A stretch of 64,000 nucleotides of DNA from Desulfosarcina alkanivorans (lineage in GTDB: Bacteria > Desulfobacterota > Desulfobacteria > Desulfobacterales > Desulfosarcinaceae): contig NZ_AP021874.1 of the NCBI RefSeq assembly GCF_009688945.1, positions 558,001-622,000 of the forward strand. The letters are read 5' to 3'. Below are positions 37,419 to 45,685 of this stretch, one piece after another. The notes under the pieces were generated by a model. The model saw nothing but the letters and a program-made list of their open reading frames with translations. It ran no database searches and was not told the origin of the DNA. Position 1 is the first letter of the stretch. Each line of letters opens with the position of its first letter. A program made the position numbers and the translations under genes.

Positions 37419-37593
37419 TGGACCGCTCCGCGCTCCAGCTTATCGTCGCCGGCTGCTTCGCCATGGGCCTGAACGTGTCGCGCTGCGCGCTCCACTTATC
37501 AGGCCCATGGAGCCGACTGCGATTCTCGCCTCCGGCCCGAAATTAAAACCATTTCGTTCCGGAGGCTGCGAGTCTCGCGGCTCATCCGGCGAC
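37412..37593. repeat. 182-bp palindromic ORF-less cassette, copy 4
   Basis: The most diverged copy, but still 182 bp: AAATTAAAACC for AAATAAAAACC and GTTCCGGAGGCTG for GTCCCGGAGCCTG. The arm changes are partly within stems. Followed by GTTAACT (37594-37600). Confidence 0.85.
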
Positions 37594-37615
37594 GTTAACT
37601 GATAATCGAAATAAT

Positions 37616-38476
37616 ATGGATAAGTCGGAAGTTTTAGAAACATTTAAGATGTCGTCATCTATGAGAGGCCTAATCATTGTGGGGCTATTACTATTTGGGA
37701 TAGGCCTCGTTGCCAGCATCGTCATTCCAATATTTGACAAGCGAATATTTAATATTTTGTGGATTTGGATACCAATTATAATTGGATACGTTTTCTTTTT
37801 AAAATTATTCATTACAGCCTGGAAACAACGCAATAATTACATTGCAACAAATAATGATGGTATCTCTCTTTGTTCTCCTGAATCACAATTAGAATTTATA
37901 AGATGGTCTGATATTGATCGTTTTAAAGAAAATAACATTTTTGAGAGGCTAACAGTTATTGATAGGTTTGAAAAACATATAAATGTAGAATATGAGCTTG
38001 AGAATTTGAATAAATTTTTATCCATTCTGATTGCCAATATAGCTCACCTTAAAGAAAAATACTCGTCTTTGAAAATTTTTCATAGAACAATTCATCATCA
38101 TACATTCTATATTGCTTTTACCCTGTTTCTGATTCCTTTTATTGTCTACAGCATTTATTCAGGTTTATACTTACCTTTTATATTTTTTACTGGTTTATTT
38201 GTCTTTTTTGTTTACCTTGCTCTTGCAGAGTTTATTAAAATCGAAATTAAAGATGATAGAATATTGATAGTCTATCCTATTTGGAAAAAAATCATAAATA
38301 TATCAGACTTAGAGAGAGTCACAATTGAGAATTTTCGGGTTGGCGGTGGCAAAGCATCCCAATGCGTTTTTTTGAAAGTATCTGATGGAAAAAAAATAAA
38401 ATTGAATTCTATTAAAGAAGGAACTATTCCTTTATATCTATCGATAAATAGAGAAGTGGTACAGGGAATCAGTTAA
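37616..38476 (+). CDS. Membrane protein with PH-like repeats, unknown function
   Basis: 286 residues in two similar halves. Each half is a pair of membrane helices (about 18-65 and 160-205) followed by a soluble beta-rich segment (about 75-145 and 210-280). The second segment (RILIVYPIWKKIINISDLERV) resembles bacterial PH-like membrane domains. The function is not recognised. It starts 22 bp after GTTAACT and its stop sits inside the next R'' box. AT-rich codon use suits a horizontally acquired cassette. Confidence 0.75.
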   Translation: MDKSEVLETFKMSSSMRGLIIVGLLLFGIGLVASIVIPIFDKRIFNILWIWIPIIIGYVFFLKLFITAWKQRNNYIATNNDGISLCSPESQLEFIRWSDIDRFKENNIFERLTVIDRFEKHINVEYELENLNKFLSILIANIAHLKEKYSSLKIFHRTIHHHTFYIAFTLFLIPFIVYSIYSGLYLPFIFFTGLFVFFVYLALAEFIKIEIKDDRILIVYPIWKKIINISDLERVTIENFRVGGGKASQCVFLKVSDGKKIKLNSIKEGTIPLYLSINREVVQGIS

Positions 38477-38601
38477 CCTATCACTTAAGCGGGACCGGGA
38501 AAAGCGGCGGCATTTTGAAAGGTCATATTTTATTTAAAATCTGAAGTCTATTGAAAATATGTCAGGGCTTGTTTCCCGGCCCCTTAGTTCAAACGATAAG
38601 C
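38471..38601. other. attC of the PH-like membrane protein cassette
   Basis: R'' AGTTAAC (38471-38477), left arm GCGGGACCGGGAAA, right arm TTTCCCGGCCCC, and GATAAGC of the next 182-bp unit at 38595-38601. The loop between the arms is AT-rich. Confidence 0.7.
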
Positions 38602-38776
38602 TGGACCGCTCCGCGCTCCAGCTTATCGTCGCCGGCTGCTTCGCCATGGGCCTGAACGTGTCGCGCTGCGCGCTCCACTTATCAGGCCCATGGAGCCGAC
38701 TGCGATTCTCGCCTCCGGCCCGAAATAAAAACCATTTCGTCCCGGAGCCTGCGAGTCTCGCGGCTCATCCGGCGAC
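38595..38776. repeat. 182-bp palindromic ORF-less cassette, copy 5
   Basis: Same as copy 3 by eye. Preceded by TTAGTTCAAAC and followed by GTTAGCA (38777-38783). It leads directly into the GHKL ATPase cassette. Confidence 0.85.
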
Positions 38777-38812
38777 GTTAGCACCTCATAATTACCAATG
38801 GAGGCACAAAGA

Positions 38813-40450
38813 ATGACATCAACAGATTCTACAAAAATAAAGCCGAAAGTCCATGATCTTAGTACATTTAAACAAATCATGGAAAGTCGTTCCCATCCTC
38901 TTGACATGCTTCGAGAAGCAATAAGCAATATGATGGCTCCAGAGGTAAAGGCATCTGAACTTAAAATTCAGCATTACAGTCATCCAGAACATAATGCATC
39001 ATTTATATTAAAAGATGATGGCATAGGTATGACTTATACCGAAGATACCGATAACCCTGGCAGGTTGGATCGTTTTATTGGCTTGGCATTTTCCCGTGCT
39101 GCTGGACTTGAAGCTGACTATTGGGGCTGGAAGGGACTTGGTTCAAAATTGATGCTGAATTGTAACAAATTGGTTCTCGAAACATGGACAGGAAATAATA
39201 AAGACAAGTTCATTATTCTAAATATCATCAACCCAAGAAATTCTCTACTTTCAGAACCTCCTTTGGCACCTGATTATTATCTGACACAACGTGAATCTTT
39301 ACCATCAGATACAAAAGGCACAAAAATAGAAGTCTTAGGATATGATGGCGGTCAAAAAATGTACTCTATTGACGAAATAGAAAGATATTTATATTGGAAT
39401 ACTGCTGTTGGAATAACAAAAGAAATCAATCACAAACCAAGAATATCACTCAAGGTGAATTCAGAAGAAAAAGAATTAGAAATTGGATACAAATTCATAA
39501 CACCACAATTTTTGCTGGATGGCAAAAATGATTGGCGTACTGTTGTTATTGGAGAACCAATTTCTAAATCTAATAAAGTGGTTATTGACGGTAACGACAA
39601 AGAAATAAATGTCACTTTGAAAGGAGGATTCACTCTTGATACAGGGAAGTTTGGTTTATCTCCCCATCGTTACAACACTGGTTTAAGGTTATCTGTGAAG
39701 GGAATACCGTACTTTCAATTCCCTTTCTACGAATACAAGGGAAAGAAATTCCAACAATACAAAGACTTATGTAGTTTTGTGGTTGAGTGTGACGAAATTG
39801 AGTCTAAGCTAAATCTTGACAGAAGTAATATAAGCAATCAGATGGGTGATGATCCCGCTGTAAAGGCTTTCAGGAAATTAACATCAAAATGCTTCGATGA
39901 ATTTACAGAATCATCATCATATAAAGAATTTGAGAAAAATAGAAAAAAAGAAGACGAAAGGAATAAAGCTGCTGCTGTCAGGAAACGTCAATCTGCTTTA
40001 AGTAAGCCAGACCAAGAGTACGCATGTATTGAATCTAATGGAGAAATTAAGCTAATCCATAGGGTTCCAGACAAATCAGAGATGCACACATTATGTATAT
40101 TCTGGAAACTTGAAGCTTTAGGTAAATTGCCATTTGAGAATTTTATTACATGGGAACATACAAAAAAGGATGGCATAGATGTAATTGCATCATTCCAAAT
40201 AGATGATGAATCATCATTAGAAAATTTTGTTCCTGTTGAGTTTGAGGCAACATTTGAAAATTACATCAATCATGGACACAACCCAAAGCAAACTAAATGC
40301 ATAATATGTTGGGAAATAAATAATAAAGCTGTATTGCGTAAAATCAAAGATTATCTGTTCTATTATGATGTTGATGATACTTCAATTCCAGTATACGAAA
40401 TCAAGTCTTTTCCTGAAATTCGAATACATAAATATTCAGAAGTGAGCTAA
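38813..40450 (+). CDS. GHKL (Hsp90/MORC-like) ATPase with nuclease-like C-terminus (candidate defence gene)
   Basis: 545 residues from the ATG at 38813, which has GGAGG 8 bp upstream; the ATG at 38798 lies before that site. GHKL motifs: N-box MLREAISN (about 34), G1 KDDGIGM (about 66) and G2 GWKGLGSK (about 105), as in MORC and Hsp90. The last 100 residues contain DGIDVIASF (about 451), PVEFEATF (about 474) and TKCIICWEI (about 493), the D...ExE/K layout of PD-(D/E)xK-type nucleases. An ATP-gated nuclease acting in defence is inference. It stands alone in its cassette, next to a Gabija cassette. Confidence 0.75.
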   Translation: MTSTDSTKIKPKVHDLSTFKQIMESRSHPLDMLREAISNMMAPEVKASELKIQHYSHPEHNASFILKDDGIGMTYTEDTDNPGRLDRFIGLAFSRAAGLEADYWGWKGLGSKLMLNCNKLVLETWTGNNKDKFIILNIINPRNSLLSEPPLAPDYYLTQRESLPSDTKGTKIEVLGYDGGQKMYSIDEIERYLYWNTAVGITKEINHKPRISLKVNSEEKELEIGYKFITPQFLLDGKNDWRTVVIGEPISKSNKVVIDGNDKEINVTLKGGFTLDTGKFGLSPHRYNTGLRLSVKGIPYFQFPFYEYKGKKFQQYKDLCSFVVECDEIESKLNLDRSNISNQMGDDPAVKAFRKLTSKCFDEFTESSSYKEFEKNRKKEDERNKAAAVRKRQSALSKPDQEYACIESNGEIKLIHRVPDKSEMHTLCIFWKLEALGKLPFENFITWEHTKKDGIDVIASFQIDDESSLENFVPVEFEATFENYINHGHNPKQTKCIICWEINNKAVLRKIKDYLFYYDVDDTSIPVYEIKSFPEIRIHKYSEVS

Positions 40451-40451
40451 G

Positions 40452-40538
40452 TGCTAACAAAGCAAATGCACTCGGACTGCCAAAAGCTGCGCCGCTTCGC
40501 TCTGCACCTTTTGGCAGCCGGTGATTTGCGGGTTGGGC
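40452..40538. other. attC of the GHKL ATPase cassette
   Basis: R'' TGCTAAC (40452-40458), left arm GCAAATGCACTCGGACTGCC, right arm GGCAGCCGGTGATTTGC, R' GTTGGGC (40532-40538). A canonical, complete site. Confidence 0.88.
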
Positions 40539-40631
40539 GGGTTAAATTTTGACCTACTCACATGATACAGCGAAGAGCCAATTATAATGTAAGATCTGAA
40601 GCGCTAATCGGTGCTCGAAAGGAGTACATCT

Positions 40632-42698
40632 GTGTATATTTCGAAAATTAAGCTGAAAAACTTCCGAAATTTCAGTGAAAGCGAACTTGTATTTAACGAT
40701 GGCGTTAATGTTATCATAGGACACAACAATTCGGGTAAAACAAACCTGTTAAAAGCTTTATCCTTGATATTTGATAATAACACTTCAAAAAAGCTAACTG
40801 TCGATGATTTTAACCAATCGATTAGCGATTTTCAAAACCCACCGCGGATAGATATTTCAGCCATTATGAAACAGTCAGAAAAGCCTGAAAACGAAAACAA
40901 AGAAGATCAGAATACTGTTTCAACCTGGCTGTTAGACATCACCCCTCCTTATGAAGCGATGCTTACTTACTCATTCTTCCTTCCTGATCAGGAATTAGAA
41001 GAATACGAAAAAGAGCTTGAAAAGTTATCCAAATCAAACCCGACTGTCAAAGACTATTGGAGGATGATCAAAAGAAAGTTTATAAGAAAATATATTTCGA
41101 GAATATACGGAGGGAGGCTTGAATTAAACAATAGAGCTGAATCGGAAAAATTGGACAGATTTGATTTTCAATTTTTAGGTCCTGTAAGGGATGTGGAAAA
41201 GACCATGTTTACAGGCAGAAATCCTATGTTGAAAGAAATTTTGGATTACTTCCTCGACGATGATATAGCAAAAAATGACAAGTTGGATGAAGATCATAAA
41301 CGAGAGGAAATCGATAAAAGGGAAAACCAATTTTATAATGATTCAAAAGCAGTCATCGATTTATTAAAAAGAAGGGTGGAAGTTAATTCGATTTTAGAAT
41401 ATTCGAGCGACACAGGCGCTTCATTGGGAGGGAAACCAAAGTTTGAAGGCGAAATTAGTGAATCAGAATTGCTTTCCGCCCTAAAGCTCTTGATTGAAAA
41501 TAAGACAGGAATAACCATCCCAGCAACCCACAATGGGCTTGGGTACAATAACTTGATTTATGTCGCCTTAGTTTTAGCAAAAATGCAGATGGATTGTTCG
41601 AGCTATGTTGGAGTTGAAAATGCAAAAGTTTTTCCTATGCTAATCATTGAAGAACCGGAAGCGCATTTACATCCTGCAATGCAATTCAAGCTTTTAAAAT
41701 TCCTGAAAGAGAATATTAATCAAGAGAAGCAAGTGCGACAGCTTTTCATCACAACCCACTCAACCCATATTACGGCAGCTGTTGCCCTTGATGAGATTAT
41801 ATGCATGTATGTTGATGATTCTGATACCCTATGCGTTTCTTATCCGGGAAATGTTTTTGATCTGACAAAAGATGAAGATAGAAAGTCAAAAGCATATGTG
41901 GAGCGTTTTTTAGATGCAACAAAATCCGATATGCTTTTTTCAGATAAAGTAATTTTAGTTGAAGGATTGGCTGAACAGATCTTGCTTGACTGCCTTAGCG
42001 AATATGAAAACAAACCTTTGGTTGACAGGCATATTTCCGTTGTGAACATTGGCGGCAGGTATTTTGAGCATTTTTTAAAGCTTTTCAATTTTGATAAAAA
42101 AGATGTTTTCAAAAAGCATGCAATTAATAGAATGGTCGCGTGCATTGTTGATTCCGACCCCACTCGCTTAGAAGATACAAAATGGAAAAAGTGCTTTCCT
42201 TTTGAAATTAAAGAAGATGAAAAACATAAAGGAATCGCAGATAATGTTAGTTCCTTAGAGAGTGATAAATCATCCAATATCAGTATCTTCTGCAATGAAA
42301 CAGGGAAAGGTAAAACATTGGAATACGATATTGCTTTTGAAAATCCAGATTGCAAACTTCTTATTACAGACAGCGTCATTCCTATGCATAGAAAAATTAT
42401 AGAGCAAATAATGGATAACTATTCAACTGCAAGTTTTAAATCCTTAAAAGAGACCCCAAATGTTGATGCTGATGTTTGCAATTTGCTTGAGGAAACTGGT
42501 TGGGATGAGGATGATAAGAAAAAAGGAATTGTCGCTTATCATTACTTTAAGGCTGTATCTAATGCAAAGGGCGAACATGCAATGCAGCTTGAATATAATT
42601 TAAGGAAAAATCTGGAAAGTGATAAGCCCGTATCATTCAATATTCCAACTAATTTTAATGAAGCAATAACCTGGATAAATGGATTATCACATGATTGA
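40632..42698 (+). CDS. gajA: GajA-like OLD-family ATPase/TOPRIM nuclease (Gabija)
   Basis: 688 residues from the GTG at 40632, which has AAAGGAG 7 bp before it; the earlier GTG at 40611 would place that site inside the gene. The N-terminal ABC-type ATPase has Walker A IGHNNSGKTN (about 29) and Walker B IIEEPEAHLHP (about 338). The TOPRIM domain has ILVEGLAEQILL (about 440) and IVDSDPTRLED (about 504). Together with a UvrD-type helicase gene overlapping its 3' end, this is the Gabija antiphage layout. The partner is truncated, so the system is probably inactive. Confidence 0.85.
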   Translation: MYISKIKLKNFRNFSESELVFNDGVNVIIGHNNSGKTNLLKALSLIFDNNTSKKLTVDDFNQSISDFQNPPRIDISAIMKQSEKPENENKEDQNTVSTWLLDITPPYEAMLTYSFFLPDQELEEYEKELEKLSKSNPTVKDYWRMIKRKFIRKYISRIYGGRLELNNRAESEKLDRFDFQFLGPVRDVEKTMFTGRNPMLKEILDYFLDDDIAKNDKLDEDHKREEIDKRENQFYNDSKAVIDLLKRRVEVNSILEYSSDTGASLGGKPKFEGEISESELLSALKLLIENKTGITIPATHNGLGYNNLIYVALVLAKMQMDCSSYVGVENAKVFPMLIIEEPEAHLHPAMQFKLLKFLKENINQEKQVRQLFITTHSTHITAAVALDEIICMYVDDSDTLCVSYPGNVFDLTKDEDRKSKAYVERFLDATKSDMLFSDKVILVEGLAEQILLDCLSEYENKPLVDRHISVVNIGGRYFEHFLKLFNFDKKDVFKKHAINRMVACIVDSDPTRLEDTKWKKCFPFEIKEDEKHKGIADNVSSLESDKSSNISIFCNETGKGKTLEYDIAFENPDCKLLITDSVIPMHRKIIEQIMDNYSTASFKSLKETPNVDADVCNLLEETGWDEDDKKKGIVAYHYFKAVSNAKGEHAMQLEYNLRKNLESDKPVSFNIPTNFNEAITWINGLSHD

Positions 42699-42829
42699 CT
42701 GGGATAAATGCGAAACAATTGATTCTGATTCTGAGATACCAGATATAGAAAGACATTTCCGTGTTTTTGCCGGACCAGGTGCTGGAAAAACTCATTGGCT
42801 TATAAAACATATCAAGAATGTTGTAAAAC
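42679..42829 (+). pseudogene. gajB: GajB-like UvrD/Rep helicase, truncated after Walker A
   Basis: Only about 50 residues remain. They include FAGPGAGKTHWLIKHI, the Q-less UvrD Walker A that begins GajB helicases. It starts at ATG 42679 or 42691, overlapping the end of gajA, as in coupled Gabija operons. At 42830 the sequence changes to the left end of a RAYT element, and the rest of the helicase is absent from the window. Confidence 0.8.
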
Positions 42830-42943
42830 TGAAATGGGGTCGGGCCGCGCTAACATATTATAATCAAAAGGAATGAACCTAAAACACGCTATGAAAACCG
42901 GCCTATATTGCACTTTTTGGGTGCCAAAAAGAACATTTTAGCC

Positions 42944-43120
42944 ATGGCAAGGGCAAAACGACACTATATCCCAGGACAAATTTGGCACATTACGCACCGG
43001 TGCCACAAACGGGAATTCCTGCTCAAGTTTGCTAAAGACAAGCGACGATGGCTGCAGTGGCTTTATGAAGCAAAAAAGCGATATGGGTTAGTGATCCTTA
43101 ACTATACGGTTACATTGTGA
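42944..43120 (+). pseudogene. RAYT first-type fragment
   Basis: The first 58 residues of the RAYT identical to 31012, broken just before the HUH motif (after LNYTVT) by the second left end. Confidence 0.85.
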
Positions 43121-43231
43121 AATGGGGTCGGGCCGCGCTAACATATTATAATCAAAAGGAATGAACCTAAAACACGCTATGAAAACCGGCCTATATTGCA
43201 CTTTTTGGGTGCCAAAAAGAACATTTTAGCC

Positions 43232-43567
43232 ATGGCAAGGGCAAAACGACACTATATCCCAGGACAAATTTGGCACATTACGCACCGGTGCCACAAACGG
43301 GAATTCCTGCTCAAGTTTGCTAAAGACAAGCGACGATGGCTGCAGTGGCTTTATGAAGCAAAAAAGCGATATGGGTTAGTGATCCTTAACTATACGGTTA
43401 CATCGAATCATATTCATCTTCTCGTAGCTGATGATACGGACCGCAAGACAATACCCAATTCCATCAAACTGATTGCCGGCAGAACCGGGCAGGAATACAA
43501 TCAACGGAAAAATCGAAAGGGGGCGTTTTGGGAAGACCGCTTGGAGAAAGGGGTCGGGCCAAGCTAA
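43232..43567 (+). pseudogene. RAYT first-type, internally deleted
   Basis: Matches 31012-31593 through the HUH motif and the putative catalytic Tyr, then jumps from GAAGACCGC directly to the final codons (LEKGVGPS). The catalytic core is kept but the roughly 80 residues after it are missing. Confidence 0.85.
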
Positions 43568-43658
43568 CTATTAAAAAATATTTGCAATTCATATAATTCT
43601 TGACCAAAAAACGGCCCTATATTGCATTTTTTAGGGGTAAAAAAGACGATATAGACGG

Positions 43659-44441
43659 ATGGCCAGAGCAAAACGACATTATATTCCCGGGCAAGTTTGG
43701 CATATAACCCACCGATGCCATAAGAGAGAGTTTTTGCTCAAATTCTCAAGGGATCGTAACCGGTGGCTGCAGTTGCTTTATGAAGCGAGAAATCGTTTTG
43801 GGCTGTCAGTATTGAATTATGCCGTGACGTCGAACCATATTCATCTGCTGGTATCGGATGACGCGGGGCGGAAAGTCATACCCGATTCAATCAAAATGAT
43901 AGCCGGTAGAACCGCTCAGGAATACAATCGACGAAAAAAGCGAAAAGGCGCGTTTTGGGAGGACCGGTATCACGCCACTGCTGTCGAGGGCGGTGAGCAT
44001 CTATTGAGGTGCCTGGTATACATTGATCTCAACATGGTTCGTGCCGGTATCGTGGGACACCCTTCAGAGTGGGGTTATTCTGGTTACAACGAAATACAGA
44101 ATCCAAAACGGAAACAAGTGCTGATAAATTATCAGAAGCTCAGGGAGTTGCTTGGATTCGGAACTTATGAAGAGGTCAAGTCCGCTCATGAAAAGTGGGT
44201 TGAAAGCAGCCTGGCTAACGGTGACACTGGTCGCGAAGAAAAATGGAGCCGAAGCATAGCCGTAGGAAGTAAAGATTTTATTGACAGAATAAAGACCAAG
44301 ATGGGGATTATGGCTACGGGGCGCCAGAGAAGTGAAATCGGGGGATCCTATCAACTAAGGGAGGGGCAAACTGTCTATGGTGACCATTTTGGTGCCCAAA
44401 AGAGCAATATAGGCCCTGAAAATGCCTATTTTTGGAGCTAA
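43659..44441 (+). CDS. RAYT / IS200-like Y1 transposase, second type, copy 2
   Basis: 260 residues, the same protein as at 31686-32468, with HIHLLVSDD and EYNRRKKRKGAFW. It is the only complete gene of this element copy. The 91 bp upstream contain the leader hairpin half CCTATATTGCA. Confidence 0.9.
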   Translation: MARAKRHYIPGQVWHITHRCHKREFLLKFSRDRNRWLQLLYEARNRFGLSVLNYAVTSNHIHLLVSDDAGRKVIPDSIKMIAGRTAQEYNRRKKRKGAFWEDRYHATAVEGGEHLLRCLVYIDLNMVRAGIVGHPSEWGYSGYNEIQNPKRKQVLINYQKLRELLGFGTYEEVKSAHEKWVESSLANGDTGREEKWSRSIAVGSKDFIDRIKTKMGIMATGRQRSEIGGSYQLREGQTVYGDHFGAQKSNIGPENAYFWS

Positions 44442-44485
44442 AACATAAAAAATACTGTAGGTTAACTTGGCCCGACCCCATTTCG

Positions 44486-45000
44486 ACCATTTCGATGATA
44501 ATACGTTCGACGTTTCGATGGCACTACTGACCATCCATCACTGGTCAGATATCAGCAGGGGATTAAGCGAAATGCTTCGAGTCACAACAGAAAAAGTCAT
44601 CCTTTTTACATGGATAGGATACGGTAATGATTTCTGGCTTGAGGAATATATTCCCGAAATTTGTGGCATTGATAAAGCACTTTTCCCTACTTTAATGGAA
44701 ATGGAAAAAATGATTGGACCCATTACCGTGGAAACTGTTGAGATTCCGTATAATTGTACCGATGGATTTATGTGTGCTTATTGGCGAAGACCAAAATCAT
44801 ATCTGGATTCAGATGTTAGGAAAGCCATATCGACATTCTCTCGGGTAAACGAATTACAAAAGAGCTTACAGAACCTTGATGCTGATCTATCTAATGGAAT
44901 CTGGGATAAAAAATATGGCCATTTACTTATGAAAGAGAGCATGGACTTCGGCTATCGTGTTGTCGTTCGAAATAAGGAAATCGCCCAACAACCGAATTAA
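44486..45000 (+). pseudogene. SAM-dependent methyltransferase, 5' end lost
   Basis: The frame enters from the RAYT right end. The first native residues (DDNTFDVSMALLTIHHWSDISRGLSEMLRV) are motif IV-V of a class I methyltransferase, here with HHW as in UbiE/BioC-like enzymes. The N-terminal SAM-binding GxGxG part is missing. The C-terminal 100 residues look intact and end inside the attC R'' box, so this was a complete cassette gene before the RAYT-linked deletion. Confidence 0.82.
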
Positions 45001-45070
45001 CGGCGGACTGGTAAAAGCCGCTCCGCTTCGCTATGCGCCTTCCGCCAACCGGTTATGCGAAGCGTTAGAT
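44983..45070. other. attC of the methyltransferase cassette
   Basis: R'' GCCCAAC (44983-44989), GC-rich arms around GGCGGACTGG and CCGCCAACCGG, R' GTTAGAT (45064-45070). Resembles the next attC in its central CCGCTTCGCT loop. Confidence 0.8.
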
Positions 45071-45080
45071 GGAGAATATA

Positions 45081-45473
45081 ATGCAAAAACTGACAATTCA
45101 GTGGCAAAGGCTACTTAACGATAAAAACCAAACCTGTCCACGGTGTAGTGAAACCGGAGAAACAGTGAATACTGGAGTTTTAAAACTCAAAAATGCGTTG
45201 GCCGAGTTGGGTATCGAAGTTGAATTGATACAAAAAGCTATAGATTTTTCAGTATTTGAAAACAATCCTCTCCAGTCAAACAGCATATTGATCAACGGCA
45301 AACTTCTTGAGGATTGGATAGGCGGTGAAACAGGCAAAAGCAAATGCTGTGATGTTTGCGGAGACTCCGAGTGCCGGACAATATCTTTCGGTGAAAATAC
45401 ATTTGAATCTATCCCGGAGAATTTAATCATCAAAGCAGGTCTACTGGCAGCAGCGGAACTTATTGAAAATTGA
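45081..45473 (+). CDS. DUF2703-family protein
   Basis: 130 residues from the ATG at 45081, with GGAG 6 bp upstream (an ATG at 45069 lies inside the core box). An N-terminal CPRCSETGETV pair and a later CCDVCGDSEC pair suggest a metal-binding, thioredoxin-like small protein of the DUF2703 type. In other genomes such proteins occur with arsenic or mercury genes; none is present here. It is cytoplasmic and has no signal peptide. Confidence 0.8.
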   Translation: MQKLTIQWQRLLNDKNQTCPRCSETGETVNTGVLKLKNALAELGIEVELIQKAIDFSVFENNPLQSNSILINGKLLEDWIGGETGKSKCCDVCGDSECRTISFGENTFESIPENLIIKAGLLAAAELIEN

Positions 45474-45483
45474 AAAAACCATA

Positions 45484-45555
45484 TAGCAACCGCATTAACT
45501 CGGACTGGCCATTCCGCTTCGCTCCATTGCCAGCCGTTTATGCGGAGCGTTCAGC
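45484..45555. other. attC of the DUF2703 cassette
   Basis: R'' TAGCAAC (45484-45490), left arm CGCATTAACTCGGACTGGC, right arm GCCAGCCGTTTATGCG, R' GTTCAGC (45549-45555). Confidence 0.85.
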
Positions 45556-45685
45556 AGCAAAACAAGAACAATTGTTAATGAACATTTTGAAGATATGCAA
45601 AATGCTTTACAGGACTATTTAAAAGATTACAAATCGAGATTTATGCATTTTTTTAAACCTGATGAGTTTATTACAGGTGAATAAT

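Larger units (their letters stand above)
42830..44485 (+). mobile_element. Twin-RAYT element, copy 2, with partial tandem duplication
   Basis: The left end appears twice: a 288-bp fragment (42830-43117) is followed by a new left end at 43118. The second unit has lost about 245 bp inside the first RAYT gene (junction near 43542) but keeps the second RAYT and the right end GGCCCGACCCCATTTCG. The genes on the two sides (gajB stub and methyltransferase tail) belong to different proteins, so DNA between them was lost. Confidence 0.82.

Noticed and set aside
23926-38776. Repeated 182-bp units as a CRISPR-like or satellite array
   Set aside because: Copies are 0.5-10 kb apart with whole genes between them, not regularly spaced spacers, and there are no cas genes; the position at integron cores explains them better.
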